From Thomasclavelia spiroformis (lineage in GTDB: Bacteria; Bacillota_I; Bacilli_A; Erysipelotrichales; Coprobacillaceae): DNA of 64,000 bases. The notes beneath the pieces were generated by a model that saw only the letters and a list, made by a program, of their open reading frames with translations, was not told where the DNA came from and did no database searches. Within the stretch, counting starts at the first letter, position 1; each line of letters starts with the position of its first letter. Location: assembly GCA_018369555.1 (NCBI GenBank), contig JAGZCC010000002.1:5639-69638 (forward strand), in the 5' to 3' direction. A program made the position numbers and the translations under genes. Positions 19,247 to 29,111 of the stretch are shown here, in pieces.

Positions 19247-22200
19247 ATGATAAAGAAATTATTAAGTTTTGTATTAGTTTTTTCATTGTTTTTTACAAAC
19301 CTAACGTTTGTAAATGCATCTAATATGCCAGATGAAAAAACTAATGTTCCTGATGGAACATTTGAAAGCAAATTAGAAGCAAAAGAGTTATTTGACTTTG
19401 TTTCTAAGAGTAATGGTGAAGTTACATCAAATGAAGATGGTATAGTGTTGAGTAAAAATGCTGATGCTGATCATCATGCTTTATTAAATAAAGGAGATAA
19501 ATACAAAAGCTTTATTTATGAAGGAGATGTAAAACTTATTGATGGAATTAGTGCAGGATTAGTAATAGGAGTTGCAGATCAAGAAAATGTTGCTAATTCG
19601 TGGTATGCGATTAATTTTAATACTGAAGAGACATTAAATCGTGCTCGATTATTTAAAGTAGAAAATGATGTTACAAATTACGCTTACATAACAAGTGATG
19701 AAGCTAGTTTAATTGATTTTAGTGATACAGTTCATATGTATATTGAATTTGATGAAATAGGTAATTATGTTTTTAAGTTATCAAATAACGTTACTAATGA
19801 AGTTATTAAAACAGGTAAAGTTGATAATTGGAGTGGTGGATATATAGGATTATTGACATTTGATAGTAGTGCTATATTTAGTAATATTAAAATTACAGAT
19901 ACAAGTAATTCTGATAATTTAAAGACAAACTTAGATGGTATTAAAGAAAATGATAATTATCGAATTAGTGATATTGGAATTACAGGAAATTCTAATGGTG
20001 TAAATGATGTGTTTTTGTTAAGTGAAACAGATGGAGATAATTTTGTTTATGAAGCAGATGTTAAGTTTAATGAACGTTGTGGTGCAGCATCATTAGTGTT
20101 TAGAGCAAGTGAAGATTTAAATAATAAAAGTATGTATGTAGCAAATATTAATGGTGCTAGCGGAGAAGTAAGATTATTTAAATTTGGACAAGATGACAAT
20201 TATGATTTAGCTAGATCACAGTTTATAGCATTAGATGAAAATGATGAGTATCATTTAAAAATAACTGTTATTGATAAACATATTGTTTATTATATCAATG
20301 GTCAACTTGTAATAAATACTGCTGATTATACAATGAATGATCGTAATGAGGATTCTCATTATGGACAAAATGATGCTCTTACAAGTGGTAAATTTGGTTT
20401 ACTTACTTGGAATGGCAATGTAACATATCAAAATATTGAATACACGCCTATAGATGATACTAATTCACCTCAATTAGATAATTTGAGTGTTGAAAGTATT
20501 AATGGTAAAGTTGATAAACAAATTGCATTTTCTAAAGGTCAATATGTTTACATTACATATGTTACAAACAGTACTACAGCAGTAAGTTTAATTCCAGAAA
20601 TTAAAAATGATAGTGAAATTGTTGCGACTGATGAAAATGGAGAAATTGTCGATATTAATAATTTACCAGTTACCAAGGATTTACAAACTTATACATTAAC
20701 AGTAAGAAACGGAAATTCAAAAGTTTTATATCGAATCCGTGTTCATCGTATGCAAGTTGATGAATCATACTATAACGAAGATTATCGTGGTCAATATCAC
20801 TATTCCGTAAAAGATGGATGGGGTAATGATCCTAATGGAATGGTATATTATAAAGGAAAATATCATTTATTTTACCAATACTATGATTCACCAAATTGGG
20901 GACCAATGCATTGGGCTCATGCGACAAGTACAGATTTGATTCATTGGGAAGAACAGTCAATTCAATTTTATCCAGATGAATATGGAACAATGTATTCAGG
21001 ATGTGCAGTAATTGCTAATCATGAAACAGCACCAGCAATATTTAACGAAGGTGAAGAAGGACTTGTATTCTTTATTACTTCTAATGGTGGTAATGGTGGC
21101 GATATTCAAAAAATTACTGCAGCATATAGTAAAGACGGTGAAACTTTCCATAAATATGATGAAGGAAAAGTCTTAATTAATTGGACAGATGATTCTTTAA
21201 AAAATACTGCATTTAGAGATCCAAAAGTATTTAGATATGAAAATAAATGGTTTATGGTAATCGCTGGAGGACCATTAAGAATATATTCATCAGATGATTT
21301 AGTTAATTGGCAAGTTGAATCAGTTTATGGAGATTTACATACAGAATGTCCGGATTTATATCCATTAGTAGTTAAAGATGAAAATAATCAAGAAACTGGC
21401 GAAGTTAAATGGGTTTTAGACCGTGGGGGAAGAAAATATAAAATAGGTGATTTTAAACAAGTTAATGGTAACTGGTCTTTTGTTCCTGATGAGCAATATG
21501 CAAGTACTAATGCTGGTGGAATGGGAAATGAAGATAATGATGGAATCATGAACTTTGGTCCTGATTCATATGCAGCAATGACATATTATATGGGGGATTT
21601 TGGAACTGCAGATAATTTTAAAGCTCAAGATATTATTGCAATAAATTGGATGAATACTTGGGACAGTGGTTTTAATAATGCAATACCTAATGCTAATGGT
21701 AATACTATTTTTAACGGAACATTTAATTTACAATTAAAATTAGGAATCAAGAAGGATAGTTATGGGAAATATTATTTAACTCAAACACCAATTGATGAAT
21801 ATAAAACATTAAGAGATGAAGCAAATAAAGTTGAATTAAATGACATTACTATTAATGAAACAAATAATCCATTAAATAATTTTAGTGGTGATAATTATGA
21901 AATTGTTGCAAATTTAAAACCAGATAGTACATGTAGTGAAGTAGGTTTTAAAGTTAGAACAGGTTATGATCAAGAAACAGTTATTAAATATAATCTAGAA
22001 AATAAACAGTTAACTATTGATCGTTTAAAATCAGGAGTTATCGTTGTTGAAGGTGAACGACTTAATGTATGTAGTCAAAATGTTGAATTGAATGCTGATG
22101 GTTCAATTGATTTACATATTTATGTTGATCGCAGTTCTGTAGAAGTATTTACAAATGATTATACAGTTGCAGGAGCAATGCAAATTTTTGCTAGTCCAGT

Positions 22201-24226
22201 AAGTAAGGGTTTAAGTGTCTATAGTATTGATGGTAATGCTACTGGAAATATTACAATATATCCAATGAAAACAATTTGGACAGATAAATTAACACCAACT
22301 AAACCTCTATCTGTAGGAATTGATAAAACTAATATTAATGGCTATGTAGGTGATGAATTTACATTAAATAGTTGGGTTTCACCAGCTGAATTATCTCAAG
22401 ATTTAATTTATACAGTTGATAATAATGATGTTATTTCTTTAGAACAAGATGGTAGTCAAGCTGCATTAAAAGCATTGAAAGCTGGTGAGGCAACAATCAC
22501 TGTTGCAGCAAAACAAAATCCAAATATTACAAAAGAATGTCTTGTTCATATTTATGAAAATAATTTTAAAACAAATTTAAGTGATTTTGAAGCTGTAGCT
22601 GGTAACTGGTATGTTGATGATGAAACATATGTTGCATCTTATAATGACAACGGCTTCATGTTTGCAAATAAAATTAGTACAAATAAATTTAAATATGAAA
22701 TAGATGCTACATATCAAACAGGTATATTAAATTTTATTTTCCAATCACAAACAAAAAATGTATGGAATGGATGTTATTCATTACAATTAAATGGAAATAC
22801 CGTACGTTTGTTTGATTTTAAAGATGATTATACATTTACAAGTACAAATAACCTAGTAATAGCACCTGATAACAAATATCATATAGAAATTAATGTCGAT
22901 GGTAATAAAATTGTTGCTTTAGTAAATGGTGTAGAATATATAAATCATGTAATTAGTGAATCTGATCGTCAATATGATGAAGGTTATGTAGGTTTAGGAA
23001 TATATAATACAAATGCTAAATATCAAAATTTCTATATTACAACAGATACACCAATAACTCAAATAACATCTAAAATACCAGATTTATACCCAGTTATTAA
23101 TGCTGATTTAGAAGATATCAAAGCACTTTTACCAACAATGGTAACTGTTGCTGGAGATGATAATTTAAATAAAAAAGAAATGGCAGAAATTATGTGGGAT
23201 TTAGATATAATTGATGTTAATGTACCAGGTACTTATAGTGTAACAGGAACAATTGCAAATGGTGTTACAACAACTGTAAAAGTAATAACTCGTTCGAATA
23301 AAGCGTTAGCTGATTTGGTGGCTAAAACATATAATGAAAAAGATTATACATCAAATAGCTATAAAGAATATTTATTAGCACTAGATAGTGCAAAAGAGGT
23401 ATTGAATACTGATGATAGTAGTCAAAAAGAAATTGATACAGCATATTTAAATTTACAATTAGCTATTGAAAATTTAATTCCTATCAATAGTATTAATAAA
23501 ACAGCTTTAAAGATTGCTCTAGATTTAGCAAATGCAATTACTGATAAAGATTTAGCTAATGTTGTCCCAGTAGTAGTTAATGAATTCAAACAAGCAAGAG
23601 ATAAGGCTAATGAAGTATATAATGATGCAAATGCTAGTCAAGATGAAGTAGATGCAGCATTTGATCGACTTGCTAGTATTATGCAAAAATTAGAATTCTT
23701 CAAAGGAGATAAAACAGCCTTAAAAGCATTCATTGATAAAGTAAGTGATTTAGAAGGTGCTAAATATACAGAAGCTACATGGACACCATTTGAAACTGAG
23801 TTAAATGAAGCAATTGTTGTATATGAAGATGAAAATGCAATGCAAGAAGAAGTAAACAATGCATACAATGAATTAGTTACAGCCTTCTTGAAGCTAAGAT
23901 TAATTCCAGATAAGAGTTTATTAGAAGACTTAATTAATCAAGCTAATGGATTAAACAGTGCAAATTATACCAAAGCAACATTTGATGGCTTAACAAAAGC
24001 CTTAAATGAAGCTAAAGCAGTATTTGTTAATCCAAATGCAACACAAGTTGAAGTAGATAATGCAAAAGCTGAATTAGAAAAAGCAATGGCAAACTTACAA
24101 ACAGTAAATAATGGTGATACAACTGTAAGTGTAAAAACAGGTGATGAAAGCTTAGTAGGAATGTTTGCAGGAATTACTTTATTAAGTATTGCTGGATATG
24201 CATTGTTAAGAAGAAAAGAAGATTAA
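19247..24226 (+). CDS. Secreted GH32 fructanase (levanase/inulinase type), cell-wall anchored
   Basis: This is a 1659-residue protein with signal peptide MIKKLLSFVLVFSLFF...VNAS. Two concanavalin/LamG-like modules (about residues 40-400) precede the GH32 core. The core carries the nucleophile Asp528 in WGNDPNG, Asp658 in FRDPK and the acid/base Glu700 in TECPDLYP. After the GH32 beta-sandwich come a BIG2-like Ig domain (about 1020-1110), another LamG-like domain, an Ig-like domain, FIVAR repeats and a tail with VKTGDES, hydrophobic stretch and RRKED. GH32 enzymes hydrolyse beta-fructosides such as levan, inulin or sucrose outside the cell; the exact linkage is not readable. It shares an operator with the downstream PTS, so released sugar is probably taken up by that system. 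RBS AAAGGAAAGGG. Confidence 0.93.
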   Translation: MIKKLLSFVLVFSLFFTNLTFVNASNMPDEKTNVPDGTFESKLEAKELFDFVSKSNGEVTSNEDGIVLSKNADADHHALLNKGDKYKSFIYEGDVKLIDGISAGLVIGVADQENVANSWYAINFNTEETLNRARLFKVENDVTNYAYITSDEASLIDFSDTVHMYIEFDEIGNYVFKLSNNVTNEVIKTGKVDNWSGGYIGLLTFDSSAIFSNIKITDTSNSDNLKTNLDGIKENDNYRISDIGITGNSNGVNDVFLLSETDGDNFVYEADVKFNERCGAASLVFRASEDLNNKSMYVANINGASGEVRLFKFGQDDNYDLARSQFIALDENDEYHLKITVIDKHIVYYINGQLVINTADYTMNDRNEDSHYGQNDALTSGKFGLLTWNGNVTYQNIEYTPIDDTNSPQLDNLSVESINGKVDKQIAFSKGQYVYITYVTNSTTAVSLIPEIKNDSEIVATDENGEIVDINNLPVTKDLQTYTLTVRNGNSKVLYRIRVHRMQVDESYYNEDYRGQYHYSVKDGWGNDPNGMVYYKGKYHLFYQYYDSPNWGPMHWAHATSTDLIHWEEQSIQFYPDEYGTMYSGCAVIANHETAPAIFNEGEEGLVFFITSNGGNGGDIQKITAAYSKDGETFHKYDEGKVLINWTDDSLKNTAFRDPKVFRYENKWFMVIAGGPLRIYSSDDLVNWQVESVYGDLHTECPDLYPLVVKDENNQETGEVKWVLDRGGRKYKIGDFKQVNGNWSFVPDEQYASTNAGGMGNEDNDGIMNFGPDSYAAMTYYMGDFGTADNFKAQDIIAINWMNTWDSGFNNAIPNANGNTIFNGTFNLQLKLGIKKDSYGKYYLTQTPIDEYKTLRDEANKVELNDITINETNNPLNNFSGDNYEIVANLKPDSTCSEVGFKVRTGYDQETVIKYNLENKQLTIDRLKSGVIVVEGERLNVCSQNVELNADGSIDLHIYVDRSSVEVFTNDYTVAGAMQIFASPVSKGLSVYSIDGNATGNITIYPMKTIWTDKLTPTKPLSVGIDKTNINGYVGDEFTLNSWVSPAELSQDLIYTVDNNDVISLEQDGSQAALKALKAGEATITVAAKQNPNITKECLVHIYENNFKTNLSDFEAVAGNWYVDDETYVASYNDNGFMFANKISTNKFKYEIDATYQTGILNFIFQSQTKNVWNGCYSLQLNGNTVRLFDFKDDYTFTSTNNLVIAPDNKYHIEINVDGNKIVALVNGVEYINHVISESDRQYDEGYVGLGIYNTNAKYQNFYITTDTPITQITSKIPDLYPVINADLEDIKALLPTMVTVAGDDNLNKKEMAEIMWDLDIIDVNVPGTYSVTGTIANGVTTTVKVITRSNKALADLVAKTYNEKDYTSNSYKEYLLALDSAKEVLNTDDSSQKEIDTAYLNLQLAIENLIPINSINKTALKIALDLANAITDKDLANVVPVVVNEFKQARDKANEVYNDANASQDEVDAAFDRLASIMQKLEFFKGDKTALKAFIDKVSDLEGAKYTEATWTPFETELNEAIVVYEDENAMQEEVNNAYNELVTAFLKLRLIPDKSLLEDLINQANGLNSANYTKATFDGLTKALNEAKAVFVNPNATQVEVDNAKAELEKAMANLQTVNNGDTTVSVKTGDESLVGMFAGITLLSIAGYALLRRKED
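23500..24110 (+). repeat. FIVAR-repeat module, GH32 copy
   Basis: It aligns to 4990-5600 without large gaps, and its last unit (about 23896-24070) is almost base-for-base identical to 63832-64000. Confidence 0.85.
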
Positions 24227-24243
24227 TAAAAATTAATATAATT

Positions 24244-24279
24244 GGATGTTTTCTTAATTGAAAGAAGACGTCCTTTTTT
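24244..24279 (+). terminator. Intrinsic terminator after the GH32 gene
   Basis: The stem GGATGTTTTCTT / AAGAAGACGTCC contains G-U pairs and is followed by TTTTTT. Confidence 0.8.
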
Positions 24280-24347
24280 GATATTTTGAATTATTAGTTT
24301 AATATTGTAAATAGTCATGATAAAATGATGGTATTAAAGGAGGAATA

Positions 24348-25301
24348 GTGTTGGGATTGAATAGAAAAATTTATTTATCAATTATAATTTTATTTGCTTT
24401 AATAATTTTTGTTATTGGCTATTTATTTTATGCTGTACCAATATCTAATCATAAAGTATTTGGGGTTACATATATGACGATGAATAATCCTTTTTATGAA
24501 ATAATTAATAATGAGTTAGAGAAAAATATTGAGAAAAATGGAGATCGATTAATTACGTTAGATCCTCAATTAGATATTAATAAACAAAATGAACAGATTT
24601 ATTCATTTATTGAACAAAAAGTAGATGGTATATTTATTAATCCAATTGATGCTAAAAAAATTGAGCCAGCTTTAAAAGCGGCTAAAAAAGCACATATTCC
24701 AATTATTACAGTTGATGCACCGGTTATTAATAAGGATTTAGTCAATTGTACAGTAGTTTCGAATAATTATAATGCGGGTGTACAATGTGCAAAAGATATG
24801 ATGAGTAAACTGAAAAGTGCCAATATAGTGTTATTAAAACATACAACTGCACTTTCTGCTAAAGAAAGAATAGATGGTTTTTTAGATACAATTGATGATT
24901 ATCCAGAGTATAAAATTATTAATCAAGGAGAATGTAAGGGACAATTGGAAAAAGCAATGCCGGTTATGAAAAGAATTTTAAAAGAGACACCGGAAGTTGA
25001 TGTTGTAATGGCATTAAATGATCCTAGTGCTTTAGGAGCGCTAGCGGCGTTAGAATCAATGGGATATAATGATGTCAGGGTATATGGAGTTGATGGGACA
25101 CCGGATATTAAATCATTAATTGGAGAAAGTCCATTGGTAGCTGGAACAGTAGCGCAATCACCGATTTCAATAGGTAAGATAGCAGCAAAAAATATGTATG
25201 ATTTATTATCTGGTAAAGAAATTGGTTCAAATATTATAACTCCAGTAGAGCTTATTACTAAAGAGAATATCGCACAGTTTAATAAAACGGGGTGGCAATA
25301 A
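24348..25301 (+). CDS. Membrane-anchored periplasmic-binding-protein-type sugar sensor
   Basis: This is a 317-residue protein with one N-terminal membrane helix (IYLSIIILFALIIFVIGYLF) and no lipobox Cys, followed by a Peripla_BP_4/ribose-binding fold (VDGIFINPIDAKKIEPAL, VVMALNDPSALGAL, VYGVDGTPDI). The start is GTG at 24348 or TTG at 24351 after AAAGGAGG. No sugar permease or ATPase follows; a histidine kinase overlaps its stop codon. By analogy with binding-protein/kinase pairs such as XylFII-LytS, it probably presents a sugar signal to the kinase rather than transporting it. Confidence 0.78.
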   Translation: MLGLNRKIYLSIIILFALIIFVIGYLFYAVPISNHKVFGVTYMTMNNPFYEIINNELEKNIEKNGDRLITLDPQLDINKQNEQIYSFIEQKVDGIFINPIDAKKIEPALKAAKKAHIPIITVDAPVINKDLVNCTVVSNNYNAGVQCAKDMMSKLKSANIVLLKHTTALSAKERIDGFLDTIDDYPEYKIINQGECKGQLEKAMPVMKRILKETPEVDVVMALNDPSALGALAALESMGYNDVRVYGVDGTPDIKSLIGESPLVAGTVAQSPISIGKIAAKNMYDLLSGKEIGSNIITPVELITKENIAQFNKTGWQ

Positions 25302-26608
25302 TGAATAAAAACTATTTTCAGTCTTTATCGTCAGTTAGATACTTAATGGTTTTATTGAATTTAATAATTATTGTATTTTATGGATTTGTTTTTTTGTTTA
25401 CTACAAAGTATATAATTACTAATCAGTTATCAAGAAATTTTTTGGATACTGTTAATAGTATTCCTAGAAATCCTTTTTTTGTGTTTTTTGTTTCGATTTC
25501 ATTATATCTTATACTTGTTTTTATGATTTATTATCATAATGAAAATAAAATTATAAATAGTAAATTACATATTTTTTATAATATCATAGAGTTAGTTATT
25601 TGTTTTGTTATAATTTATTTATTAAATATGAGTTATAATGGAATTATTTTATTGGTATTTAGTGATTGTATTTATCATTTTAAAAATGAAAAAACAAAAT
25701 GGTTTTTATTAGCAGTAGTAATAATATATTTAATTTCCAATTATGATATTTTCTCAATGTTTATTTCTATTCCTGATCCTCAGGCTTATTTTGAAGCTTG
25801 TGAAGCATCAATTACGGGGATGTTAATGGTAAGTAAAAATTTACTAGAGACATTAAATATTGTATTATTTGTTACTTCTACAGTGTTATATATTGCTGAT
25901 CAAATTCAAGAAAACGAAAATATCTCTAAAGAATTAGATATGATTAATCAGGTTAATCAAGAGTTACAAAATTATGCTGCTGTCACTGAAAAAATTGGCG
26001 AAAATAATGAAAGAAAAAGACTTGCACGTGAAATACACGATACTTTAGGACATGCATTAACAGGAATTGCGGCAGGAATTGATGCATGTATTGCAATGAT
26101 CGATATTAATCCTCAAGCAACTAAACAACAACTCCAGCTTGTTTCGAAAGTTGTTCGTCAAGGAATTAGTGATGTCCGTAATTCTTTAAATAAATTACGT
26201 CCTGGGGCTTTAGAGACTAATAGTTTCAAAGGGGCTATTGAAACTATGATTGATGAATTTGTAAATTTGAGTGATTTGGTTATTAATTTGGATTATCAAA
26301 TTGATAAACTTGATTTAGAAAACACTACTGAAGATATTTTATTTCGAATAATCCAAGAAAGTATAACTAATGCAATGCGTCATGGAAGGGCAAAATGTAT
26401 TAATATTGAAATTTTTGAACATGATAGTTTGCTATGTTTAAAAATAAAAGATAATGGAATTGGTTGTGAAGAAATTCATTATGGATTTGGTCTAAAGCAA
26501 ATGGCAGAAAGAGTTGCGATTATTAATGGAGAAGTTACATTTGATGGACATGATGGTTTTTTAACAGAAGTTAAAATTCCAATAAAAAGAGGTGAAAGAT
26601 ATGATTAA
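25301..26608 (+). CDS. Sensor histidine kinase, NarL/DesK-type
   Basis: This is a 435-residue protein. The ATG at 25301 overlaps the preceding stop (TAATG); a GTG at 25292 is an alternative. About six hydrophobic segments fill the first 200 residues. A coiled linker follows, then a HisKA_3 box with the phospho-acceptor His in REIHDTLGH, and an HATPase with IQESITNAMRHG and DNGIG plus GFGLKQMAERV. It pairs with the response regulator that overlaps its end. The ligand is probably supplied through the binding protein upstream. Confidence 0.88.
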   Translation: MNKNYFQSLSSVRYLMVLLNLIIIVFYGFVFLFTTKYIITNQLSRNFLDTVNSIPRNPFFVFFVSISLYLILVFMIYYHNENKIINSKLHIFYNIIELVICFVIIYLLNMSYNGIILLVFSDCIYHFKNEKTKWFLLAVVIIYLISNYDIFSMFISIPDPQAYFEACEASITGMLMVSKNLLETLNIVLFVTSTVLYIADQIQENENISKELDMINQVNQELQNYAAVTEKIGENNERKRLAREIHDTLGHALTGIAAGIDACIAMIDINPQATKQQLQLVSKVVRQGISDVRNSLNKLRPGALETNSFKGAIETMIDEFVNLSDLVINLDYQIDKLDLENTTEDILFRIIQESITNAMRHGRAKCINIEIFEHDSLLCLKIKDNGIGCEEIHYGFGLKQMAERVAIINGEVTFDGHDGFLTEVKIPIKRGERYD

Positions 26609-27275
26609 AGTTGTTGTAGCAGATGATCAGGAATTGATAAGAGAATCACTAAAAATTGTTTTAGGAACGCATGAAGATATTCAGGTTGTTAGTATTGCTG
26701 CTGATGGATTAGAAGTTTTAGATATTTTAAAAAGGGAAGCAGTTGATGTGATTTTAATGGATATTCGTATGCCACGGATGGATGGGGTTATTTGTACTAA
26801 AGCTGTTAAAGAACAGTATCCTAATACTAAAATTATTATTTTAACAACTTTTGATGATGATGATTTTGTATTTAGTGCTTTGAAATATGGTGCAAGTGGA
26901 TATTTGTTGAAAGGTGTGGGTATGGATGAGTTATATCAAGCAATTTTAACAGTTTATCGTGGCGGTGGAATGATTAATCCTAATATTGCTACAAAAGTTT
27001 TTGGAATGTTTTCTAAAATGACACAAAATAATTATTCTATTCAAGTTGATGAGACAAATATTGATGAAATTAGTAAACCGGAATGGAAAGTTATTCAGCA
27101 AGTTGGTTATGGTTTTTCAAACAAAGAAATTGCTCAAAAATTATATTTATCAGAAGGAACAGTTAGAAATTATTTAAGTTCAATTCTTTCCAAATTAAAT
27201 TTAAGAGATCGTACACAATTAGCAATTTGGGCTGTGCAAACTGGGCAGACAACAAAGGGTATTGATAATGAATAA
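26601..27275 (+). CDS. LuxR/NarL-family response regulator
   Basis: This is a 224-residue protein. The ATG at 26601 follows AGAGGTG and overlaps the kinase gene. The receiver domain has the acidic pair VVADDQ, the phospho-acceptor in VILMDIRMPRMDG and the switch Thr in ILTTFDDD. The C-terminal LuxR helix-turn-helix has GFSNKEIAQKLYLSEGTVRNYLS. LuxR-type dimers bind inverted repeats, and the two near-identical inverted repeats at 19143 and 28576 flank this operon, so regulation of the GH32 and PTS genes is the simplest reading. Confidence 0.9.
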   Translation: MIKVVVADDQELIRESLKIVLGTHEDIQVVSIAADGLEVLDILKREAVDVILMDIRMPRMDGVICTKAVKEQYPNTKIIILTTFDDDDFVFSALKYGASGYLLKGVGMDELYQAILTVYRGGGMINPNIATKVFGMFSKMTQNNYSIQVDETNIDEISKPEWKVIQQVGYGFSNKEIAQKLYLSEGTVRNYLSSILSKLNLRDRTQLAIWAVQTGQTTKGIDNE

Positions 27276-28557
27276 AAAAATAATTAGTTTATTTATTTTA
27301 GTGATTTGTGTTGTTATAGCAGTTATTTATCGACCAGAAAAGATTACTATAAAATTAGGTGTTTTTTCTGGTAGTAATTGGGATGTTCCAAGTGGTGAAA
27401 GTAATCAGATTGTCGATAATGCAATTAAAATATTTGAAAAAGCTCATCCTAATGTCGATGTTGAATATGAAAGTGGTATTTTAAAAGCAGATTATTCATC
27501 ATGGTTATCAGATAAGATTTTAACTGGGGCTACGCCGGATGTTTATATTATTTTAGAAGAAGATTTCAGTTTATTAAATTCAATGGGGGCATTAAAAAAT
27601 CTTAACTCATATATGCTTAAAGACAAAAATTTCGATAAACAAGAATATTATAAAAGTGTTTTAGAAGCTGGAACGTATAATGGGTATCAATATGCATTAC
27701 CATATGAATGTGATCCAACCTTGATGTTTGTAAATAAGACACTGTTACAAAAAGAAGGAATTGAAATACCTGTTAATGATTGGACATTAGATGATTTTTA
27801 TAAGATATGTCAAAAAGTAACGCAAGATAGTAATAATGATGGAATTATTGATCAATATGGTTGCTATGATTATGATTGGTTGGATTCTATATATAGCCAT
27901 GGCATTAAAATATTTAATGATGAAGGAACTAAATGTGACTTAAGTCAAGATAACATAAAAGAATCAATATCGTTTGTTCAAAAGATAAATAATTTAAATC
28001 AAGGACATATTGTTAGTAGTGATGAATTTGATAAAGGCCAGGTGGCTTTTTCACCAATGCCTCTTTCTCAGTATCGAACATATCAGCCATATCCTTGGAA
28101 AATAAAAAAATACTCACGTTTTGAATGGGATTGTGTAAAAATGCCTACACATAGTAAAAGTGTTGAAAATAGTGAGGTTTCAACTTTGCTAATGGGAATT
28201 TCTTCACGTAGTAAGCATGATAGTTTAGCATGGGATTTGCTTAAAACTCTTACATATAATCAACAAAGTCAGCTTAAATTAGTTGAATGTTCTCAAGGCT
28301 TATCACCGTTAAAAACAGTTGTTGAATCAAAGACAACAATTGACTTATTAAAAGAAGAGTCCGGGGAAAGTCAAGTTAATTTAAATTTACTTAACGATGT
28401 GATGGAAAATACAACAAGTCATGGTAAATTTAAAAAATATGAATCGGCTCTAGAGCTTATTAATACAAGAGTAGATCAAATTATTTTAAATAATGATGAT
28501 TTAGATACTTCATTGACAAAATTACAAAAGGAATTGAATCAATATCTTAAAGAGTAG
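27268..28557 (+). CDS. Extracellular sugar-binding protein (ABC family 1) without transporter partners
   Basis: This is a 429-residue protein. The ATG at 27268 overlaps the response-regulator stop region, after AAAGGG. An N-terminal hydrophobic anchor (IISLFILVICVVIAVIY) without a lipobox Cys is followed by an SBP_bac_1 fold (FEKAHPNVDVEYESG, GATPDVYII, YALPYECDPTLMFVNK). No ABC permease or ATPase lies nearby. Its position as the last gene of the two-component operon suggests a second sensing component or a partner for a distant permease. Confidence 0.75.
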   Translation: MNKKIISLFILVICVVIAVIYRPEKITIKLGVFSGSNWDVPSGESNQIVDNAIKIFEKAHPNVDVEYESGILKADYSSWLSDKILTGATPDVYIILEEDFSLLNSMGALKNLNSYMLKDKNFDKQEYYKSVLEAGTYNGYQYALPYECDPTLMFVNKTLLQKEGIEIPVNDWTLDDFYKICQKVTQDSNNDGIIDQYGCYDYDWLDSIYSHGIKIFNDEGTKCDLSQDNIKESISFVQKINNLNQGHIVSSDEFDKGQVAFSPMPLSQYRTYQPYPWKIKKYSRFEWDCVKMPTHSKSVENSEVSTLLMGISSRSKHDSLAWDLLKTLTYNQQSQLKLVECSQGLSPLKTVVESKTTIDLLKEESGESQVNLNLLNDVMENTTSHGKFKKYESALELINTRVDQIILNNDDLDTSLTKLQKELNQYLKE

Positions 28558-28576
28558 CGCTAGCTACTTTTTTTTT
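28553..28576 (+). terminator. Intrinsic terminator ending the two-component operon
   Basis: AGTAGC-GCTA-GCTACT overlaps the stop codon and runs into nine T residues. It separates this operon from the PTS promoter. Confidence 0.75.
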
Positions 28577-28641
28577 GTGACAAATGTCATATAAAAATAT
28601 GACATTTCACAGATGGAATGTAAACGCTTAGATGTTAAAAT
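28576..28641 (+). promoter_or_regulatory. Shared inverted-repeat operator and promoter of the PTS operon
   Basis: The operator at 28576-28611 contains the perfect palindrome TGTCATATAAAAATATGACA (28585-28604) flanked by TGTGA and TCACA. It aligns without gaps to the GH32 operator at 19143-19178. The -10 TAAAAT at 28636-28641 is 25 bases from the operator end, the same spacing as at GH32. Confidence 0.68.
28618..28632 (+). promoter_or_regulatory. cre-like site at the PTS operon
   Basis: ATGTAAACGCTTAGA fits the cre consensus at all but one fixed position (G instead of C near the end). It lies between the operator and the -10 box, so CcpA would block the polymerase. Confidence 0.5.
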
Positions 28642-28673
28642 AAATGTGTCTTAAGAAGGAAGGGGGAAAGATA

Positions 28674-29096
28674 ATGAAATATGTAGTACTAGTAAGTCAT
28701 GGAGAATTTGCAAATGGTCTAAAAAATTCTTTATCAATGCTTGCAGGAGATAAACCTGAAATTATCTCAGCAGGATTAAAAGATGGTATGGATGCAGATA
28801 CTTTTGCTAAAGAATTGTTAGATAAACTAGCTGTAATTAATCAAGATGATAAAGTTATTTTGCTAGGTGATCTTGTAGGTGGCTCACCACTGACAACTGC
28901 AATGGATGTATTGAATCAAAAAGAGATGTTAAATAATGCGGTTGTTATTGGTGGAATGAATTTACCTTTAGCATTAACTACTGTGTTGATGAAAGACGCA
29001 TTTGACAATGATACATTAGTAAAACACATTTTATCAGAAGCTCAAGCAGGCTTAAAACAAGTATGCATAACAACTGATGAAGAAGATGATATTTAA
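28674..29096 (+). CDS. PTS mannose/fructose-family EIIA
   Basis: This is a 140-residue protein. The ATG at 28674 follows AAGGGGGAAAG; an upstream in-frame ATG at 28644 lacks a good RBS. The phospho-acceptor His lies in LVSHGEFANG near the N-terminus, as in ManX-IIA/LevD, and GDLVGGSPLTTAM is a family signature. It accepts phosphate from HPr and passes it to EIIB. It is the first gene of the IIA-IIB-IIC-IID operon. Confidence 0.9.
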   Translation: MKYVVLVSHGEFANGLKNSLSMLAGDKPEIISAGLKDGMDADTFAKELLDKLAVINQDDKVILLGDLVGGSPLTTAMDVLNQKEMLNNAVVIGGMNLPLALTTVLMKDAFDNDTLVKHILSEAQAGLKQVCITTDEEDDI

Positions 29097-29111
29097 AAGG
29101 AGGAAAATAAT

